A stretch of DNA of 64,000 nt from Caballeronia insecticola (GCF_000402035.1 NC_021295.1:124001-188000), one strand, 5' to 3'; counted from the stretch's first letter, positions 53,501 to 62,813 are shown. Numbers and translations are program-made. Notes: a model not told the origin generated them from the sequence alone.

Positions 53501-55116
53501 ATAGCGCCCGATGAAACCTGCGCGTCCTCCAGCGATACCGATGCTTGCTCCGCCCACGACTGCAGAAGCTGCGGCTTGAGCAAACTGCGGCGCACTGCCG
53601 CTCGCTCCACCGGCACATACTCCTGGGCAAGATCCGCGTTCCCGATCGATCCATCGCTGTTCATCGCGTGGAATGCGCCCTTCGTCACGCCGTCGCCGGT
53701 TGCGAATGCCGTCGCGAGCGCCATGTCGCTCACATAATGTCGACCGTAGTAGTCGACGCTCGACATGGGCGCAACATAGTCGAATTCCGTGACGCGCGAC
53801 CAGGCCGCCTTACGGTCACTCAAAACCTCGACACCCGTTTCACCCGTGATGCTTTTCGGAGCGATCAGGATACGTGCGGCCTGCGGCCACGATTGCCTTT
53901 TCATTGCTTCTATCGCCACGCAAGCCTCTTGCTGCGAAGAGACCTCGGCGAGCATCGCGACGCGCGGCGCGTTGCTGTTCACCGTGCGCGCAAGCACCTT
54001 GCCGGCGATGTACGCCAGCCGCTGCGTATAGGTATGCTCGGCGAGCACCTTGCGCAAGGCCTGCAAACGCAGCTTGCGATAGGCGAGATCGTCGTCGACC
54101 AGCGGCGCGAGCCGTCGCTCCAATTCCGCAGGACTGTCGGAAGCGATCACCAGGTCGCCGAAGAGCTGTCTCAGGCCCTTCGAAAAGTTGCTGACCACTA
54201 CGGTATTGCACACCATCAGGTCCAGCGCACGGCGGGCGAACATGGTCTGCGACTGCTTGACCGTGTTCACGGTGATCCCGTAGCGATAGCCCTTATAACC
54301 CTTATCCATTTCCGTATACGGAAGCGTTCCGCGAATCTCGCTCTGGAACTCTTCCGGGAACACGAAGTCGTGCGGCAAAGGCCTGTTGCCGTTGCGGTCG
54401 TAGATATCCACCCATTTCAGCTTGCGCGCCACGCCGATCAATGTGCGGAAATCGGCCTGACGCTCGAGATAGCGGGGATACCACGAGCCTGCGAACGAAA
54501 AGCCCTCGCGACGCTCCACCGTGGCCAACGGGTTATGCATTGCCGGCTGCGCCGCGAAAGGCAGCAGATACACGCGCTCGTGCCCGAGCGCGCGCTTGTA
54601 CTTCGCGATGCAATCCATGTCGGTCGTGAACACATGATCCACTTGACGCGCCACAGGCATGAAGCGCGAAAAATGAACCGGATCTTCCTTGCACCACAGC
54701 AAGGTGGGCACGCCGTTGTCCTTGGCCCATTTCAGCAACTGACGAAACTCGTCCGACGGGTCGCTGACCTTGTTGACCCATGAATCGTCCTGACCGCGCC
54801 AAGCCGACTCGACGAACAGGATATCGGGCCCGAAGCCCGTGATCTGTTCTTCCCAGCGGCTCGCCGACAGCGGCAGCAACTGGCATTCCGACTCGAAACC
54901 ATGATGAGTAAAATCATCCATCACCGCGGCGATCTTCAATTGCTTGAGGACGACCGGACGCTCACGCTCGACCATACGGCGCTCGCACAGCTTGATGTTG
55001 GCTTCGAAATACTGTTTGCCCAATAGCACCGCAAGTTGCTCGTATAGCTCAGCGGCGGTCTTGTAATTGCCGCGCAGATAGGCGCTTTCAGCGTCACGTA
55101 CCAAGGATTTTTGCAT
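50548..55116 (-). CDS. Giant three-module glycosyltransferase (CgeB-like + GT4 + GT4)
   Basis: The 1522-residue protein starts at MQKSLVRDAESAYLRGNYKT (GAGGG just upstream; longer starts overlap wecC). After a short TPR-like helix, residues about 60-370 are a CgeB-type GT-B module. A poorly conserved linker with a beta-rich part (LRLVFVFLDADGQKISHFM) spans to about 750. Residues about 770-1130 are a GT4 module (FLVPSRMDSQGVSRDEAMA, EX7E-like) and about 1150-1500 a second GT4 module (RYCYAGKFAPRWGIKEL, STKVLEYASLGVPVILAPS). Such multi-module capsule enzymes assemble a repeat unit. It is the longest gene in the window. Confidence 0.88.
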   Translation of the reverse strand: MQKSLVRDAESAYLRGNYKTAAELYEQLAVLLGKQYFEANIKLCERRMVERERPVVLKQLKIAAVMDDFTHHGFESECQLLPLSASRWEEQITGFGPDILFVESAWRGQDDSWVNKVSDPSDEFRQLLKWAKDNGVPTLLWCKEDPVHFSRFMPVARQVDHVFTTDMDCIAKYKRALGHERVYLLPFAAQPAMHNPLATVERREGFSFAGSWYPRYLERQADFRTLIGVARKLKWVDIYDRNGNRPLPHDFVFPEEFQSEIRGTLPYTEMDKGYKGYRYGITVNTVKQSQTMFARRALDLMVCNTVVVSNFSKGLRQLFGDLVIASDSPAELERRLAPLVDDDLAYRKLRLQALRKVLAEHTYTQRLAYIAGKVLARTVNSNAPRVAMLAEVSSQQEACVAIEAMKRQSWPQAARILIAPKSITGETGVEVLSDRKAAWSRVTEFDYVAPMSSVDYYGRHYVSDMALATAFATGDGVTKGAFHAMNSDGSIGNADLAQEYVPVERAAVRRSLLKPQLLQSWAEQASVSLEDAQVSSGAIVSVDAFSYCAFGAASNAVPAAVDAEDIQRIGVSLNEDMQPRAQRVRALKVDEKMALEAAAWFRLLPKSIDHHLKLSLGTERQVELKSTLPADAHKYVYLSRKLAVAEVTTTQEFGFVAEGDAQVDLRLVFVFLDADGQKISHFMHPLGARESVSLPAGTASIRLGLRIQGQGQASLGRVAFLEAPGPERDLLPSSRQLLVSRQYASYDDLYRYGFVHARVKAYNRSGSPAEVMRITPSGRGRFREFENVDVIETGIGQLERSLADGVYENLAVHIIDRQIWDTVREHLDRACVVIWAHGAEAQPWWRRAMNHATDEARNGARRDADARMSMWREILTLRHPNLSVVFISDKQAMEVLSDLRLSVAEVGSFAVVHNFVNGDLFKYVPKDPAQRFKLLSIRPFASPVYANDLTVRAIEDLAKEPFFDQLRIRIVGDGPFFEQTVEPLRQYPNIELSQGFLTQSEISALHRDYGVFLVPSRMDSQGVSRDEAMASGLVPITNRVAAIPDFVDETCGILAEPEDAAGIADGVRRLVNHPADFEAISRAAAARVRAQSNYDRTIGQELALFDPRKADEVCAIASQRLSARDAYPMEVALYGDVNLNIMDGSATWAASLAEVLGGIGGARVSLVLKARIQRTQVISRLLDLTPSVRLIEPEVAESRGLSQEAAVAWLEALDGERPFNAFILRGLEVCSRAAQSPRLAGRIWAYLTDIPQQAELLDDETRQKISQIVSASQYVLCQTPQMQRYFSSLFPQAMERIKLLPPMIPAMAARDVAVADSAAQFRYCYAGKFAPRWGIKELFDAHAQLRASVPDAELHVFGDKIHNPADDPGFHPLVQARLNSGEGLQWHGVVDRNGLMRQLQDMHASWAFRDPAFERDTLELSTKVLEYASLGVPVILAPSAVFKSVLGEDYPLFADTQEQALALLRELATNVSLRSSAAARLKSVASRYSFDSVRLSLREQGLFEDSVQITNDVAVGQKNDAR

Positions 55117-55141
55117 TGCCCTCACTCCGACATCGACCGAC

Positions 55142-56404
55142 TCAAGCCGCGAAGAGCCCCACGACATCAACGGCGCTCACGTGCTGGCGAATCTGCTCGA
55201 CCGCTACCAGGAACGGCTGGTGCTTGACAAGCACACACAGCACGTCGGCTTCCGCAAGCGCGGTTTCAAGCGAAACGAGGGTCATGCCGTCGGTCAGACG
55301 CACCGGCAGCTGCTCGATGTTCGGCTCGACTGCCAGCACCTGGCAGCCCACCTTCATGATCTGCTTTGCCACTTCGAGTGCGGGACTCTCGCGGAGGTCG
55401 TCGATGTTCGGCTTGAACGCCAGGCCCAGACAAGCGACCTTCACATCGAACATGCGAGCATTCGGCCTTTGCGATAACACATCCGCAATCGCCGCCTTGA
55501 TTTTTTCAACGACCCACACCGGCTTGTAATCGTTGACCTCGCGGGCCGTACGAACCATGCGCGCGACGTCCGGCGCCGAATCGACGATGAACCACGGGTC
55601 GACCGCAATGCAGTGACCACCCACGCCCGCTGCCGGCTGAAGAATATTCACGCGCGGGTGACGGTTCGCAAGGCGGATCAATTCCCAGACGTTGATGCCG
55701 AGTTGATCGCAAATCAGCGAGAGCTCATTCGCAAATGCAATGCTCACATCACGGGAGCTGTTCTCGGTCAGCTTGCACATTTCCGCGGTGCGCGAATCCG
55801 TCGTGATCAGTTCGCCTTCGACGAAGACCCGGTAGAGTTCGGTTGCCTTAGCGGAAGCCCTGTGCGTCATGCCGCCGATCACGCGGTCGTTGGCGACCAG
55901 TTCGTGCACCACGCGACCCGGCAGCACTCGTTCGGGGCAGTAGGCAATCTGGATATCCGCGTCTTCGTTCGCCTGCGGCGGGAAGCTCAGATCCGGACGC
56001 GCGTCGGCCAGCCATTGCGCGAGCTTCTCGGTCGTCCCGACCGGCGAGGTGCTTTCGAGCACGACCAAGTTACCGCGTCGCAGAACCGGAGCGATCGATC
56101 GGGCAGCCGCTTCGACATAGCTGAGATCGGGCTTGTGACCCTCGGTGAACGGAGTAGGCACGGCGATCAGGAATGCATCGGCCTCCTGCGGCGACGTCGT
56201 CGCGACGAGATAACCCTCGGTCACGGCGGCATGCACCAGGATGTCGAGTTCGGGCTCGACGATATGGATCTTGCCTTGATTGATCGTATCGACAGCGTGC
56301 TTGCTGACATCGACACCAATCACCTTCTTCTTGCGCGAAGCGAACAGCGTGGCGGTGGGCAGACCAATATACCCAAGGCCGATCATTGAAATCGTAGTGA
56401 ACAC
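55142..56404 (-). CDS. wecC: UDP-N-acetyl-D-mannosamine dehydrogenase
   Basis: The 420-residue UDP-sugar dehydrogenase has the NAD site MIGLGYIGLPTATLFA, the substrate loop IAYCPERVLPGRVV, and the catalytic cysteine in PAAGVGGHCIAVDPWF (HCIxVDPWF is typical of the ManNAc rather than the glucose enzyme). It oxidises UDP-ManNAc to UDP-ManNAcA with two NAD+. It is 16 bp from wecB, making the pair a complete supply route for ManNAcA. Confidence 0.92.
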   Translation of the reverse strand: MFTTISMIGLGYIGLPTATLFASRKKKVIGVDVSKHAVDTINQGKIHIVEPELDILVHAAVTEGYLVATTSPQEADAFLIAVPTPFTEGHKPDLSYVEAAARSIAPVLRRGNLVVLESTSPVGTTEKLAQWLADARPDLSFPPQANEDADIQIAYCPERVLPGRVVHELVANDRVIGGMTHRASAKATELYRVFVEGELITTDSRTAEMCKLTENSSRDVSIAFANELSLICDQLGINVWELIRLANRHPRVNILQPAAGVGGHCIAVDPWFIVDSAPDVARMVRTAREVNDYKPVWVVEKIKAAIADVLSQRPNARMFDVKVACLGLAFKPNIDDLRESPALEVAKQIMKVGCQVLAVEPNIEQLPVRLTDGMTLVSLETALAEADVLCVLVKHQPFLVAVEQIRQHVSAVDVVGLFAA

Positions 56405-56420
56405 CGTAACCTCGTTTTTC

Positions 56421-57542
56421 TTAGTGATTTTTCTTCAAAATATCGACAATCCGCGACGCAGCACGTCCGTCCCCAAACGGGTTGTGGGCGCGCGACATCG
56501 CTTGATAAGCAGCTTCGTCGTCCAGCAGGCGGTTCGCTTCGTCGGCGATGACCCGACTATCGGTGCCTACCAGCTTGACGGTTCCCGCATCGACCGCTTC
56601 CGGACGCTCGGTGGTGTCACGCATGACGAGTACCGGCTTGCCGAGGGACGGCGCTTCTTCCTGAACACCGCCGGAATCCGTGATCAACAACGCACTCCGG
56701 TCCATCAAATAAACAAAGGGCAGATAGTCCTGCGGCTCGATAAGATGCACATCGGGCACACCGGAGAGAATCCGGCGAACGGGCTCTTGGACATTCGGAT
56801 TCAAATGCACCGGATAGACGATCTGCACATCTCCACGCGAAGCGATTTCGCGCAAACCAAGGCAGATTTGCTCGAAACCCGCACCAAAATTTTCGCGGCG
56901 ATGGCCGGTAACGAGCACCATGCGCTTCGCTGGATCAAGAAAATCGAAGCGCTGTGCGAGACTCGTTCGCAAGCTCTCGTCCTGACGTACCCGGTCGACG
57001 ACATTCAACAGCGCGTCGATCACCGTGTTGCCCGTGACGTGGATCGAGCTATCAGCCACACCTTCGCGAAGCAGATTCAGACGAGCCTGCTCAGTCGGCG
57101 CAAAGTGAACGTCGGCAATGACGCCTACCTGACGGCGATTCATTTCTTCGGGCCACGGCGAATACTTGTGATTCGTGCGCAAACCGGCTTCCACATGTCC
57201 GACCTGGACCTTCGCATAATAGGCCGCGAGGCTGGCGGCGAGCGTCGTCGTCGTGTCGCCGTGGACCAGGATCAGGTCGGGAAGCCAGTCCTTGAAAACG
57301 TCGCGCATGCCCAGCACCACCTTGCTGGTAATGTCGGAGAGGTCCTGTCCCGGCGCCATCAGATTCAGATCGAAGTCAGGCTTGATCTCGAAGATGTCCA
57401 GCACCTGATCGAGCATCTGTCGATGTTGCGCGGTCACGCACACCTTGACATCGAGACCGCCGTCGGCGGCCAAGGCCTTGACGACAGGAGCCGTCTTGAT
57501 CGCCTCGGGGCGAGTGCCGAAGACGGTAAGGATTTTTTTCAT
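56421..57542 (-). CDS. wecB: UDP-N-acetylglucosamine 2-epimerase (non-hydrolysing)
   Basis: The 373-residue enzyme shows [50 protein letters not shown] and [20 protein letters not shown], the invariant blocks of WecB. It interconverts UDP-GlcNAc and UDP-ManNAc. Three bases separate it from the preceding coiled-coil gene; wecC follows. Confidence 0.94.
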   Translation of the reverse strand: MKKILTVFGTRPEAIKTAPVVKALAADGGLDVKVCVTAQHRQMLDQVLDIFEIKPDFDLNLMAPGQDLSDITSKVVLGMRDVFKDWLPDLILVHGDTTTTLAASLAAYYAKVQVGHVEAGLRTNHKYSPWPEEMNRRQVGVIADVHFAPTEQARLNLLREGVADSSIHVTGNTVIDALLNVVDRVRQDESLRTSLAQRFDFLDPAKRMVLVTGHRRENFGAGFEQICLGLREIASRGDVQIVYPVHLNPNVQEPVRRILSGVPDVHLIEPQDYLPFVYLMDRSALLITDSGGVQEEAPSLGKPVLVMRDTTERPEAVDAGTVKLVGTDSRVIADEANRLLDDEAAYQAMSRAHNPFGDGRAASRIVDILKKNH

Positions 57543-57545
57543 GAT

Positions 57546-60029
57546 TTATTGGCTTTCAAAACGCGCGGAGATCAGACAGGCGCCCTTTTCCAATCGGCGC
57601 TCACTAACCTGACAGGAAAAACCGGTGGCTTCGAGATCGGTTTGCCAGAGTTTGGCGATGCGTTGCTCGTCTTCCCGCATGTAGTCGTCGAGCAGGAAAT
57701 CGATCGACGCGCGCGGGAAGAATTGCTTCATCAATGGCGCCGCCGGATAGCGCGCCAGCTTTCCGACGGAAGCCGGCGGTCCATCGACGATCACCAGAAT
57801 CGACAATGTCCGCGCATGCAGGCTGCGGCTCAGCGATTCGAGCGCCGCGTCGCAGTCGTAATACGAGTACTGCGCGCCATCGGCCGCCGTCCACATGCGC
57901 AGCGGCGTCAAGCGCAGATCGACGCTGTTGGCCACGCCCATGGCTTGAAGATGGCTCAGGGTTTGCGCGTGATACGACGGGAGATGTTCGAACGACGTGA
58001 AGGCCGTCGGATTCTCGCCGTGCGACTGATTGCGCGCCTTCTGAACCAGCGTCTTCGTGACGACCGCCGTCGAAATGCCGGAACCGAACTCGACAATCAG
58101 GTCGTAGTGCTTCTTCTCGATCAGTTGCACGAGATACAGCGCGAAGTCCGGACTGATGGGCCAGGTACTGTTTTCAGGGTTCACGATCGGCAGTTCGCCG
58201 TTCGCGTAGTAACCCTGCAAGCCGATCAGCGCCTGCATCTGACGGTTCGCATTAGTCGTTTCTTCTTTCACCACGGTGCGCAGTTGCCGTTCGATCTGTG
58301 CGGCGGAGGGGTTCATCTGCTTGATGAAACCATTCGCGACCTCGTGCTGTTGCCCCAGAATCGAGCCGAACAGATCCACTTGTCGAACGAGCAGTTCCGC
58401 CTGCTCGTTACGCACTTTCGACAGCGCATCCACGTCTTTCTGCAAAGCCGTTTCGCGCTTCGACAGCGCCGCGCACTGCTGCTCCCATTGCTCTCGCAGC
58501 CGGTCGATTTCTTCGATCTGACGCCGCTGGTGTTCGACCAGCACGTCTTTCCCTTCATGGGAGTGGGTCAATTCCTGGACGCGGGATTGCAGCGCTTCGA
58601 ATTGTTCAGCCAGAACGGCGCGCGCCCCCTCGGTTTGAGCGCGAAGGCGCTCGGTTTCGTCGATATCGTGCTTTTGTTGCGCGATCAGCGCGTCTCGCTC
58701 TTCGCTCACGCGCGACAAGACCTGCACCTCGCCATGCAATGCCTCGATGCGCTCGCTGAGCTCCTGACGCACCTCTTCGTCCTGCGTGGCGGCATGCTCC
58801 AGCACGGCGATGCGCGCGCGCTGTTCGAGCAGCAGCGTTTCTTGCTCCGCGTTCTCGCGCGCCTGGGTTTCGCTGAGCTGAGCGAGACCGGCACGATCAC
58901 GCATAAGCATCTCGTGCTCGCGAAGCAGCGCCTCGTGCGACTGGCTCACGCGGAGCAACTGCGCCCTTTCGGTCGCCAGCTCAGCGCTTTGTGTCGCCAG
59001 TTCGGCGCTTTGCTTCGTCAGTTCCGCGCTTCGCTTCTTCAGCTCGGCGTTTTGCTTCGCCAGTTCGGCACTTTGCGTTGTCAGTTCGGAGCCGAGCGCA
59101 AGGCGCGCCTGCTCCAGATCCGCATTTGCCTTGCGTACTTCGTCGAGTTGCTTGCGCTGCTGCTCCAGAAGCGCCTGCTGTTCCGTGCGCTCTTGCGTGA
59201 GACGCCGGAAGCTCTGCTCCAGCTCGCGACGGCGGGCCGCGTAGTCGTATTTCGACGCGACCTCGTGCGTGCGCTTACGCCGTGCATCCGCGCGAAGAAC
59301 GCCTACCTGGCGCTGTTCGGACTCGCTGAACTTCATTTCAGCTGGCAATGCATCCAGCAAGGCTTCGCCCTCTTCCGGACGGCCGGCCTCATGCTCGCGA
59401 AACGCCAGCCACTTGAGCCGGAACGGGCGCGGATCCAGCTCATATGCTTGCCGCGCATACCGCGCCGCGCTCTGGGCATCCGCGTTGACCAGCGTACGCG
59501 CGAGCATCGTCATAGCACTGGCTTTCACGCTCTCGGGCTGAGCGTGAAGCAGCGAATCTACCGCGGCATCGCCCCCCTCGCGGTACGCCGCGATCACCTT
59601 GTCGTAGCTCTTCCCGCCCAGCAACGCGGACGCTGCATACGGCTTCGTGTCGCGCCAGATGGACCACAGCTTGCCTGGCAAACCGAACAAGGCAACCGGG
59701 CCGGTCACGCCCTGCACCACCGCAGCGCCGAGCCGGTTCGAAAGAGAACGCTCGGCTTGCCGACGAAGCACGTCGTCGCGCGCTGCCAGCGACTTCTGGT
59801 AACGCAGGCTCTCCGCCGCGATCTCGGGAAAGCGGCTATCGTCGAGAACGAGCTTGAGTGCCCCGACCGGCTGCTTGATCTCCGGAGCCTTATGGTGACG
59901 CCGCTCCAGTTCCTCTTGCACGACATGGAGTTGTGCAAAGAGCAGCGCGTTCTCGCTACGCAGCGTCGTCATGTCGGACGCTTCGCTATCGGTCGAATCG
60001 GGGCCCTGCTTCAATGAAGTATTGCTCAT
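57546..60029 (-). CDS. Coiled-coil protein with C-terminal SAM-type domain
   Basis: I do not recognise a named family. The 827-residue protein has an N-terminal TPR-like stretch (SAARYARQAYELDPRPFRLK), then a long coiled coil (residues about 255-540) with heptads such as AKQNAEL, KKRSAEL, TKQSAEL, ATQSAEL. The last ~215 residues form a Rossmann-like domain (YDLIVEFGSGISTAVVTKTL, FEHLPSYHAQTL, ILVIVDGPPASVG) resembling FkbM-like or class I methyltransferases. It sits between the export gene kpsE and wecB. A scaffold or chain-length/terminal-modification enzyme analogous to WbdD-type coiled-coil methyltransferases is plausible but unproven. Confidence 0.75.
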   Translation of the reverse strand: MSNTSLKQGPDSTDSEASDMTTLRSENALLFAQLHVVQEELERRHHKAPEIKQPVGALKLVLDDSRFPEIAAESLRYQKSLAARDDVLRRQAERSLSNRLGAAVVQGVTGPVALFGLPGKLWSIWRDTKPYAASALLGGKSYDKVIAAYREGGDAAVDSLLHAQPESVKASAMTMLARTLVNADAQSAARYARQAYELDPRPFRLKWLAFREHEAGRPEEGEALLDALPAEMKFSESEQRQVGVLRADARRKRTHEVASKYDYAARRRELEQSFRRLTQERTEQQALLEQQRKQLDEVRKANADLEQARLALGSELTTQSAELAKQNAELKKRSAELTKQSAELATQSAELATERAQLLRVSQSHEALLREHEMLMRDRAGLAQLSETQARENAEQETLLLEQRARIAVLEHAATQDEEVRQELSERIEALHGEVQVLSRVSEERDALIAQQKHDIDETERLRAQTEGARAVLAEQFEALQSRVQELTHSHEGKDVLVEHQRRQIEEIDRLREQWEQQCAALSKRETALQKDVDALSKVRNEQAELLVRQVDLFGSILGQQHEVANGFIKQMNPSAAQIERQLRTVVKEETTNANRQMQALIGLQGYYANGELPIVNPENSTWPISPDFALYLVQLIEKKHYDLIVEFGSGISTAVVTKTLVQKARNQSHGENPTAFTSFEHLPSYHAQTLSHLQAMGVANSVDLRLTPLRMWTAADGAQYSYYDCDAALESLSRSLHARTLSILVIVDGPPASVGKLARYPAAPLMKQFFPRASIDFLLDDYMREDEQRIAKLWQTDLEATGFSCQVSERRLEKGACLISARFESQ
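58974..59078 (-). repeat. Five 21-bp tandem repeats inside the coiled-coil gene
   Basis: Consecutive 21-bp units begin at 58974, 58995, 59016, 59037 and 59058, with a partial sixth to about 59096. They share the pattern CGCCAGTTCGGCGCTTTGC and encode the heptad xQSAELx. Because 21 is a multiple of three, unit gain or loss would change coiled-coil length without breaking the frame. Confidence 0.7.
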
Positions 60030-60048
60030 TTGTCTGCCTTAGAACCGG

Positions 60049-61200
60049 TCATTCCACGTGATCCAGCACGATGCTCTCGAGCAACTTCAGAATCCCGGCG
60101 ATCATCAACGTGAGAAGAAGCGTGACGATGACGCTATAAAGCCGTCGCGGCTGCATCGAGAATTCAGGCATCGTCGGCGACTGCAGCACCGACACCTTCT
60201 CCAAAAGCCGCAACGAATCGGCACGGCCTCTTTCGAGTCCGAGCAAGGCGGACTTGTAGAGATCCTCGCTGAGGCTCACCTGCATTTTCAGACGTTGAAA
60301 CTGCTCGACGGACGCATTCAATGTCTTCCCGGCCGGCCGTGCGAGCTTCGCGTTCTCTTCCGCGATCTGCCGATCGATCGCGCTCATCGCCTGCTTGAGC
60401 AGCACGATGTTGGGATGGTTCGGATCCAGCGACTTGGGCAAGGTTGCGAGTTGCGTCTGCAGTTGCGCGCGCTGGGCCTGAAGACTGGCCACGATCGTGC
60501 CAATGCTCTGCGCAGTATCCGAAGGCGAGAACATGCTTTCCTTGTCCTGGTAAGCAAGCAGAGCCTGACTTGCTTTCTGGAAGCGGTCCTGGGCATCTTC
60601 GACCTGATTAGTCAGAAAGCTGATCTGAGCCTCGGCCATCTGGTGGCCCAGCAGGTTCATGTATTGCTCGCCGTTCTGAACGAGCATGGCCGCGATCGCG
60701 TGGGCGAGCTTCGGGTCATAAGCCTGAACCGTGATACGCAGAACACCGGCGTATTCGTCATATTCGACATCGACGCGCGACAGGTAATAGCGATAGAACC
60801 ATTCGATAGACGCGTTCCTGAACCACATCCGCGAGACGAAGTCATGCCGCGAATCGCTGAAATGGCTTCTCAGATCGAGCTGGGCGTCGAGCTTCTTGAG
60901 CATGTCGACCGAAAGCAGATAGTCGCGCAGCAGCAATTGATCGGCGCGGTTGAGGGGACTCCCGCCCGTGCCCGACACGAGACCGCTCAAATCCAGAGCA
61001 GGCATGCTCGCCGAGTCTGTCTTGCGGATGATCAGGTTCGCTTCCGACACGTACCGATCCGAAGCGAAGAAAATCCAATAGATCGTCGTGAGCAGGCCCA
61101 GCAAGAACACGAGCTGAATCAGACGGCGGAATATCCGTGTAGGCAGCCTGTTCTGATACGCATGCTCCAGCGTTTCTTTCGTAATCTGAATGTCAGTCAT
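60049..61200 (-). CDS. kpsE: Capsule export inner-membrane protein, KpsE/WcbD type
   Basis: The 383-residue polysaccharide co-polymerase has one helix near the N-terminus (about 27-46, IQLVFLLGLLTTIYWIFFA), a long periplasmic coiled-coil region, and a C-terminal helix (about 355-373, SVIVTLLLTLMIAGILKLL). The text VSEANLIIRKTDS and PTMPEFSMQPRRLYSVIV is typical of the KpsE/WzcN group. It bridges the ABC transporter to the outer-membrane channel. One base from kpsT. Confidence 0.9.
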   Translation of the reverse strand: MTDIQITKETLEHAYQNRLPTRIFRRLIQLVFLLGLLTTIYWIFFASDRYVSEANLIIRKTDSASMPALDLSGLVSGTGGSPLNRADQLLLRDYLLSVDMLKKLDAQLDLRSHFSDSRHDFVSRMWFRNASIEWFYRYYLSRVDVEYDEYAGVLRITVQAYDPKLAHAIAAMLVQNGEQYMNLLGHQMAEAQISFLTNQVEDAQDRFQKASQALLAYQDKESMFSPSDTAQSIGTIVASLQAQRAQLQTQLATLPKSLDPNHPNIVLLKQAMSAIDRQIAEENAKLARPAGKTLNASVEQFQRLKMQVSLSEDLYKSALLGLERGRADSLRLLEKVSVLQSPTMPEFSMQPRRLYSVIVTLLLTLMIAGILKLLESIVLDHVE

Positions 61201-61201
61201 G

Positions 61202-61858
61202 TTAAAGCGATTCTTGATAAGCCTTGAGAGCGTCGTCGAGTTGTTCGAACCAGTGCGCCTTGCCGTTGTGAATCCAGATGCCCGATTCGCAAAACTGCCT
61301 AAGCGTCGTCTCGTCGTGCGACACCATGATCAGACCCGCACGGTCGACCATCGAACGAAAAGCCGCGGCGGCTTTCTTTCGAAATGCGGCATCGCCGGTC
61401 GCCGTGACTTCGTCCGAGATATAGATATCGAACTCGAACGCCAGCGACAGTGCGAATTGCAGTCGCGCACGCATACCCGACGAATAGGTTTTCACCGGCT
61501 CGTCGAAGGCGTCCTTGAGTTCGGAGAAGTCCTTAATGAACTCCAGACGATCAGCGAGATCGTCCTGGTGCCCGTGAACGCGGCACACGAATTTCGCGTT
61601 CTGCCGACCGCTCAATGTTCCTTCCAGGCCGCCTTGCCCGACCGGCCATGACACGACGCACTCGCGCCGCACGCTTCCGCGCGTCGGCTGGTCCGCGCCG
61701 CCGATCAAACGCAGCAGTGTCGATTTACCCGCTCCGTTGTGCCCGATCAAGCCGACATTTCGCTTGGGCGGGATCGTTACATCTACCCCGCGCAGTACCC
61801 ATCGGCCAGCGCCATGTTCAGTCCGATAGCGCTTGTACACGTCCTGAATGACGATCAT
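61202..61858 (-). CDS. kpsT: Capsule export ABC transporter ATPase, KpsT type
   Basis: The 218-residue ATPase has the polysaccharide-exporter pattern: VGLIGHNGAGKSTLLRLIGG (Walker A), KTYSSGMRARLQFAL (signature YSSGM), ISDEVTATGD as Walker B (aspartate-glutamate kept) and VSHDE (switch His). It is short and lacks the C-terminal O-antigen-binding domain of Wzt, as expected for group 2-type KpsT. Overlaps kpsM by four bases. Start ATG at 61858; longer frames overlap the permease gene. Confidence 0.94.
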   Translation of the reverse strand: MIVIQDVYKRYRTEHGAGRWVLRGVDVTIPPKRNVGLIGHNGAGKSTLLRLIGGADQPTRGSVRRECVVSWPVGQGGLEGTLSGRQNAKFVCRVHGHQDDLADRLEFIKDFSELKDAFDEPVKTYSSGMRARLQFALSLAFEFDIYISDEVTATGDAAFRKKAAAAFRSMVDRAGLIMVSHDETTLRQFCESGIWIHNGKAHWFEQLDDALKAYQESL

Positions 61859-62658
61859 TGCATCACCAGTTGACGGGCAAAACGGCGATACAAGGCAAGG
61901 CCGAGGAACACACTCCCGCCAGCCCATGCATAGAGATAACTGAGGCTGATACCCTGCATGACGTGATACTCGGTTCCGAATCCCTGGCGCACCAGTTCGA
62001 GTCCGTGCGCGATCGGATTGATGAGCAGCCATCCCTGATACGGTTGAGGTACGGTCGAGAGCGAGACGAGCGTGCCCGAGATCAGATATAGCGGCATCAT
62101 CATCATCTTCAGGATGTGCTCGGTTTCCGGAACCAACGCCATGAGAACCGACGTGACCAGTCCATAACCGACGCCGAACAACCACAACCCCAGAAGCGCG
62201 GCGAGAACGATCAAAGGATCGTGCGGCAGTGCGTCGCGTCCGCACAGTGCAGCGACGCAAAGAAGAGCGACGGACACGATCATCATCAAGAAAGCCTCGA
62301 GCGCGCCGCGCATGAGCGCCACGTCGAAGGGCTTGACTTGTCGATAAGCGAAGAGCGGCTGATTTGATTCAACGGCGTACATAACCTGAATACCCGTGCG
62401 TCGATACATGAAGAACGCCAACATGCCGACGATGGTCCAGACAGCCGCATCGATGCCGGCAATGGTCCGCACGCGAATCACCGTATAGACGAAGGTGATG
62501 AAGCCGATGTGCATGGCCGGTTCCATCAGCAGCCAGAACCACGCTGCCCGCATGTCGAACAATCGGTCCAGGGCTTCCCGCAAGAAAAGGGCGCGCCAGA
62601 CGTCGAAGGTGACCGCGTACGGACTCCGCGACCTGGAACGTATTTCTAAAGACGTCAT
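61855..62658 (-). CDS. kpsM: Capsule export ABC transporter permease, KpsM type
   Basis: A 267-residue ABC-2 permease with about six helices (FWLLMEPAMHIGFITFVYTV, LIVLAALLGLWLFGVGYGL, YLISGTLVSLSTVPQPYQGW). The WLLMEP and PYQGWLLINPIAHGLE blocks are characteristic of KpsM. It translocates the lipid-linked capsule chain with KpsT. The 155 bp up to kpsD shows no gene and may hold a promoter. Confidence 0.92.
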   Translation of the reverse strand: MTSLEIRSRSRSPYAVTFDVWRALFLREALDRLFDMRAAWFWLLMEPAMHIGFITFVYTVIRVRTIAGIDAAVWTIVGMLAFFMYRRTGIQVMYAVESNQPLFAYRQVKPFDVALMRGALEAFLMMIVSVALLCVAALCGRDALPHDPLIVLAALLGLWLFGVGYGLVTSVLMALVPETEHILKMMMMPLYLISGTLVSLSTVPQPYQGWLLINPIAHGLELVRQGFGTEYHVMQGISLSYLYAWAGGSVFLGLALYRRFARQLVMQ

Positions 62659-62813
62659 CTGAACTTCAAAGTGTCTGAAAACGAATGAAGGAAACCCGCC
62701 GAAGACGAGGGCCGCCGAGACAAGCCGGGCGATCGAACATGCGCGACTGGAGATGCCACCTCAGCCAGCGAGGCAGCCATGTATGCTCGACGACCCGAGA
62801 ATCTTGTCGCTGG

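Noticed and set aside
58974..59096. Possible CRISPR-like array from regular repeats
   Set aside because: Units are directly adjacent 21-mers without spacers and encode heptads of a coiled coil; no cas genes.
56280..60017. Very long plus-strand open frame (about 1245 codons) across wecC, wecB and the coiled-coil gene
   Set aside because: It is antisense to three strongly supported minus-strand genes, has no homology text, and is the normal shadow of high-GC coding DNA.
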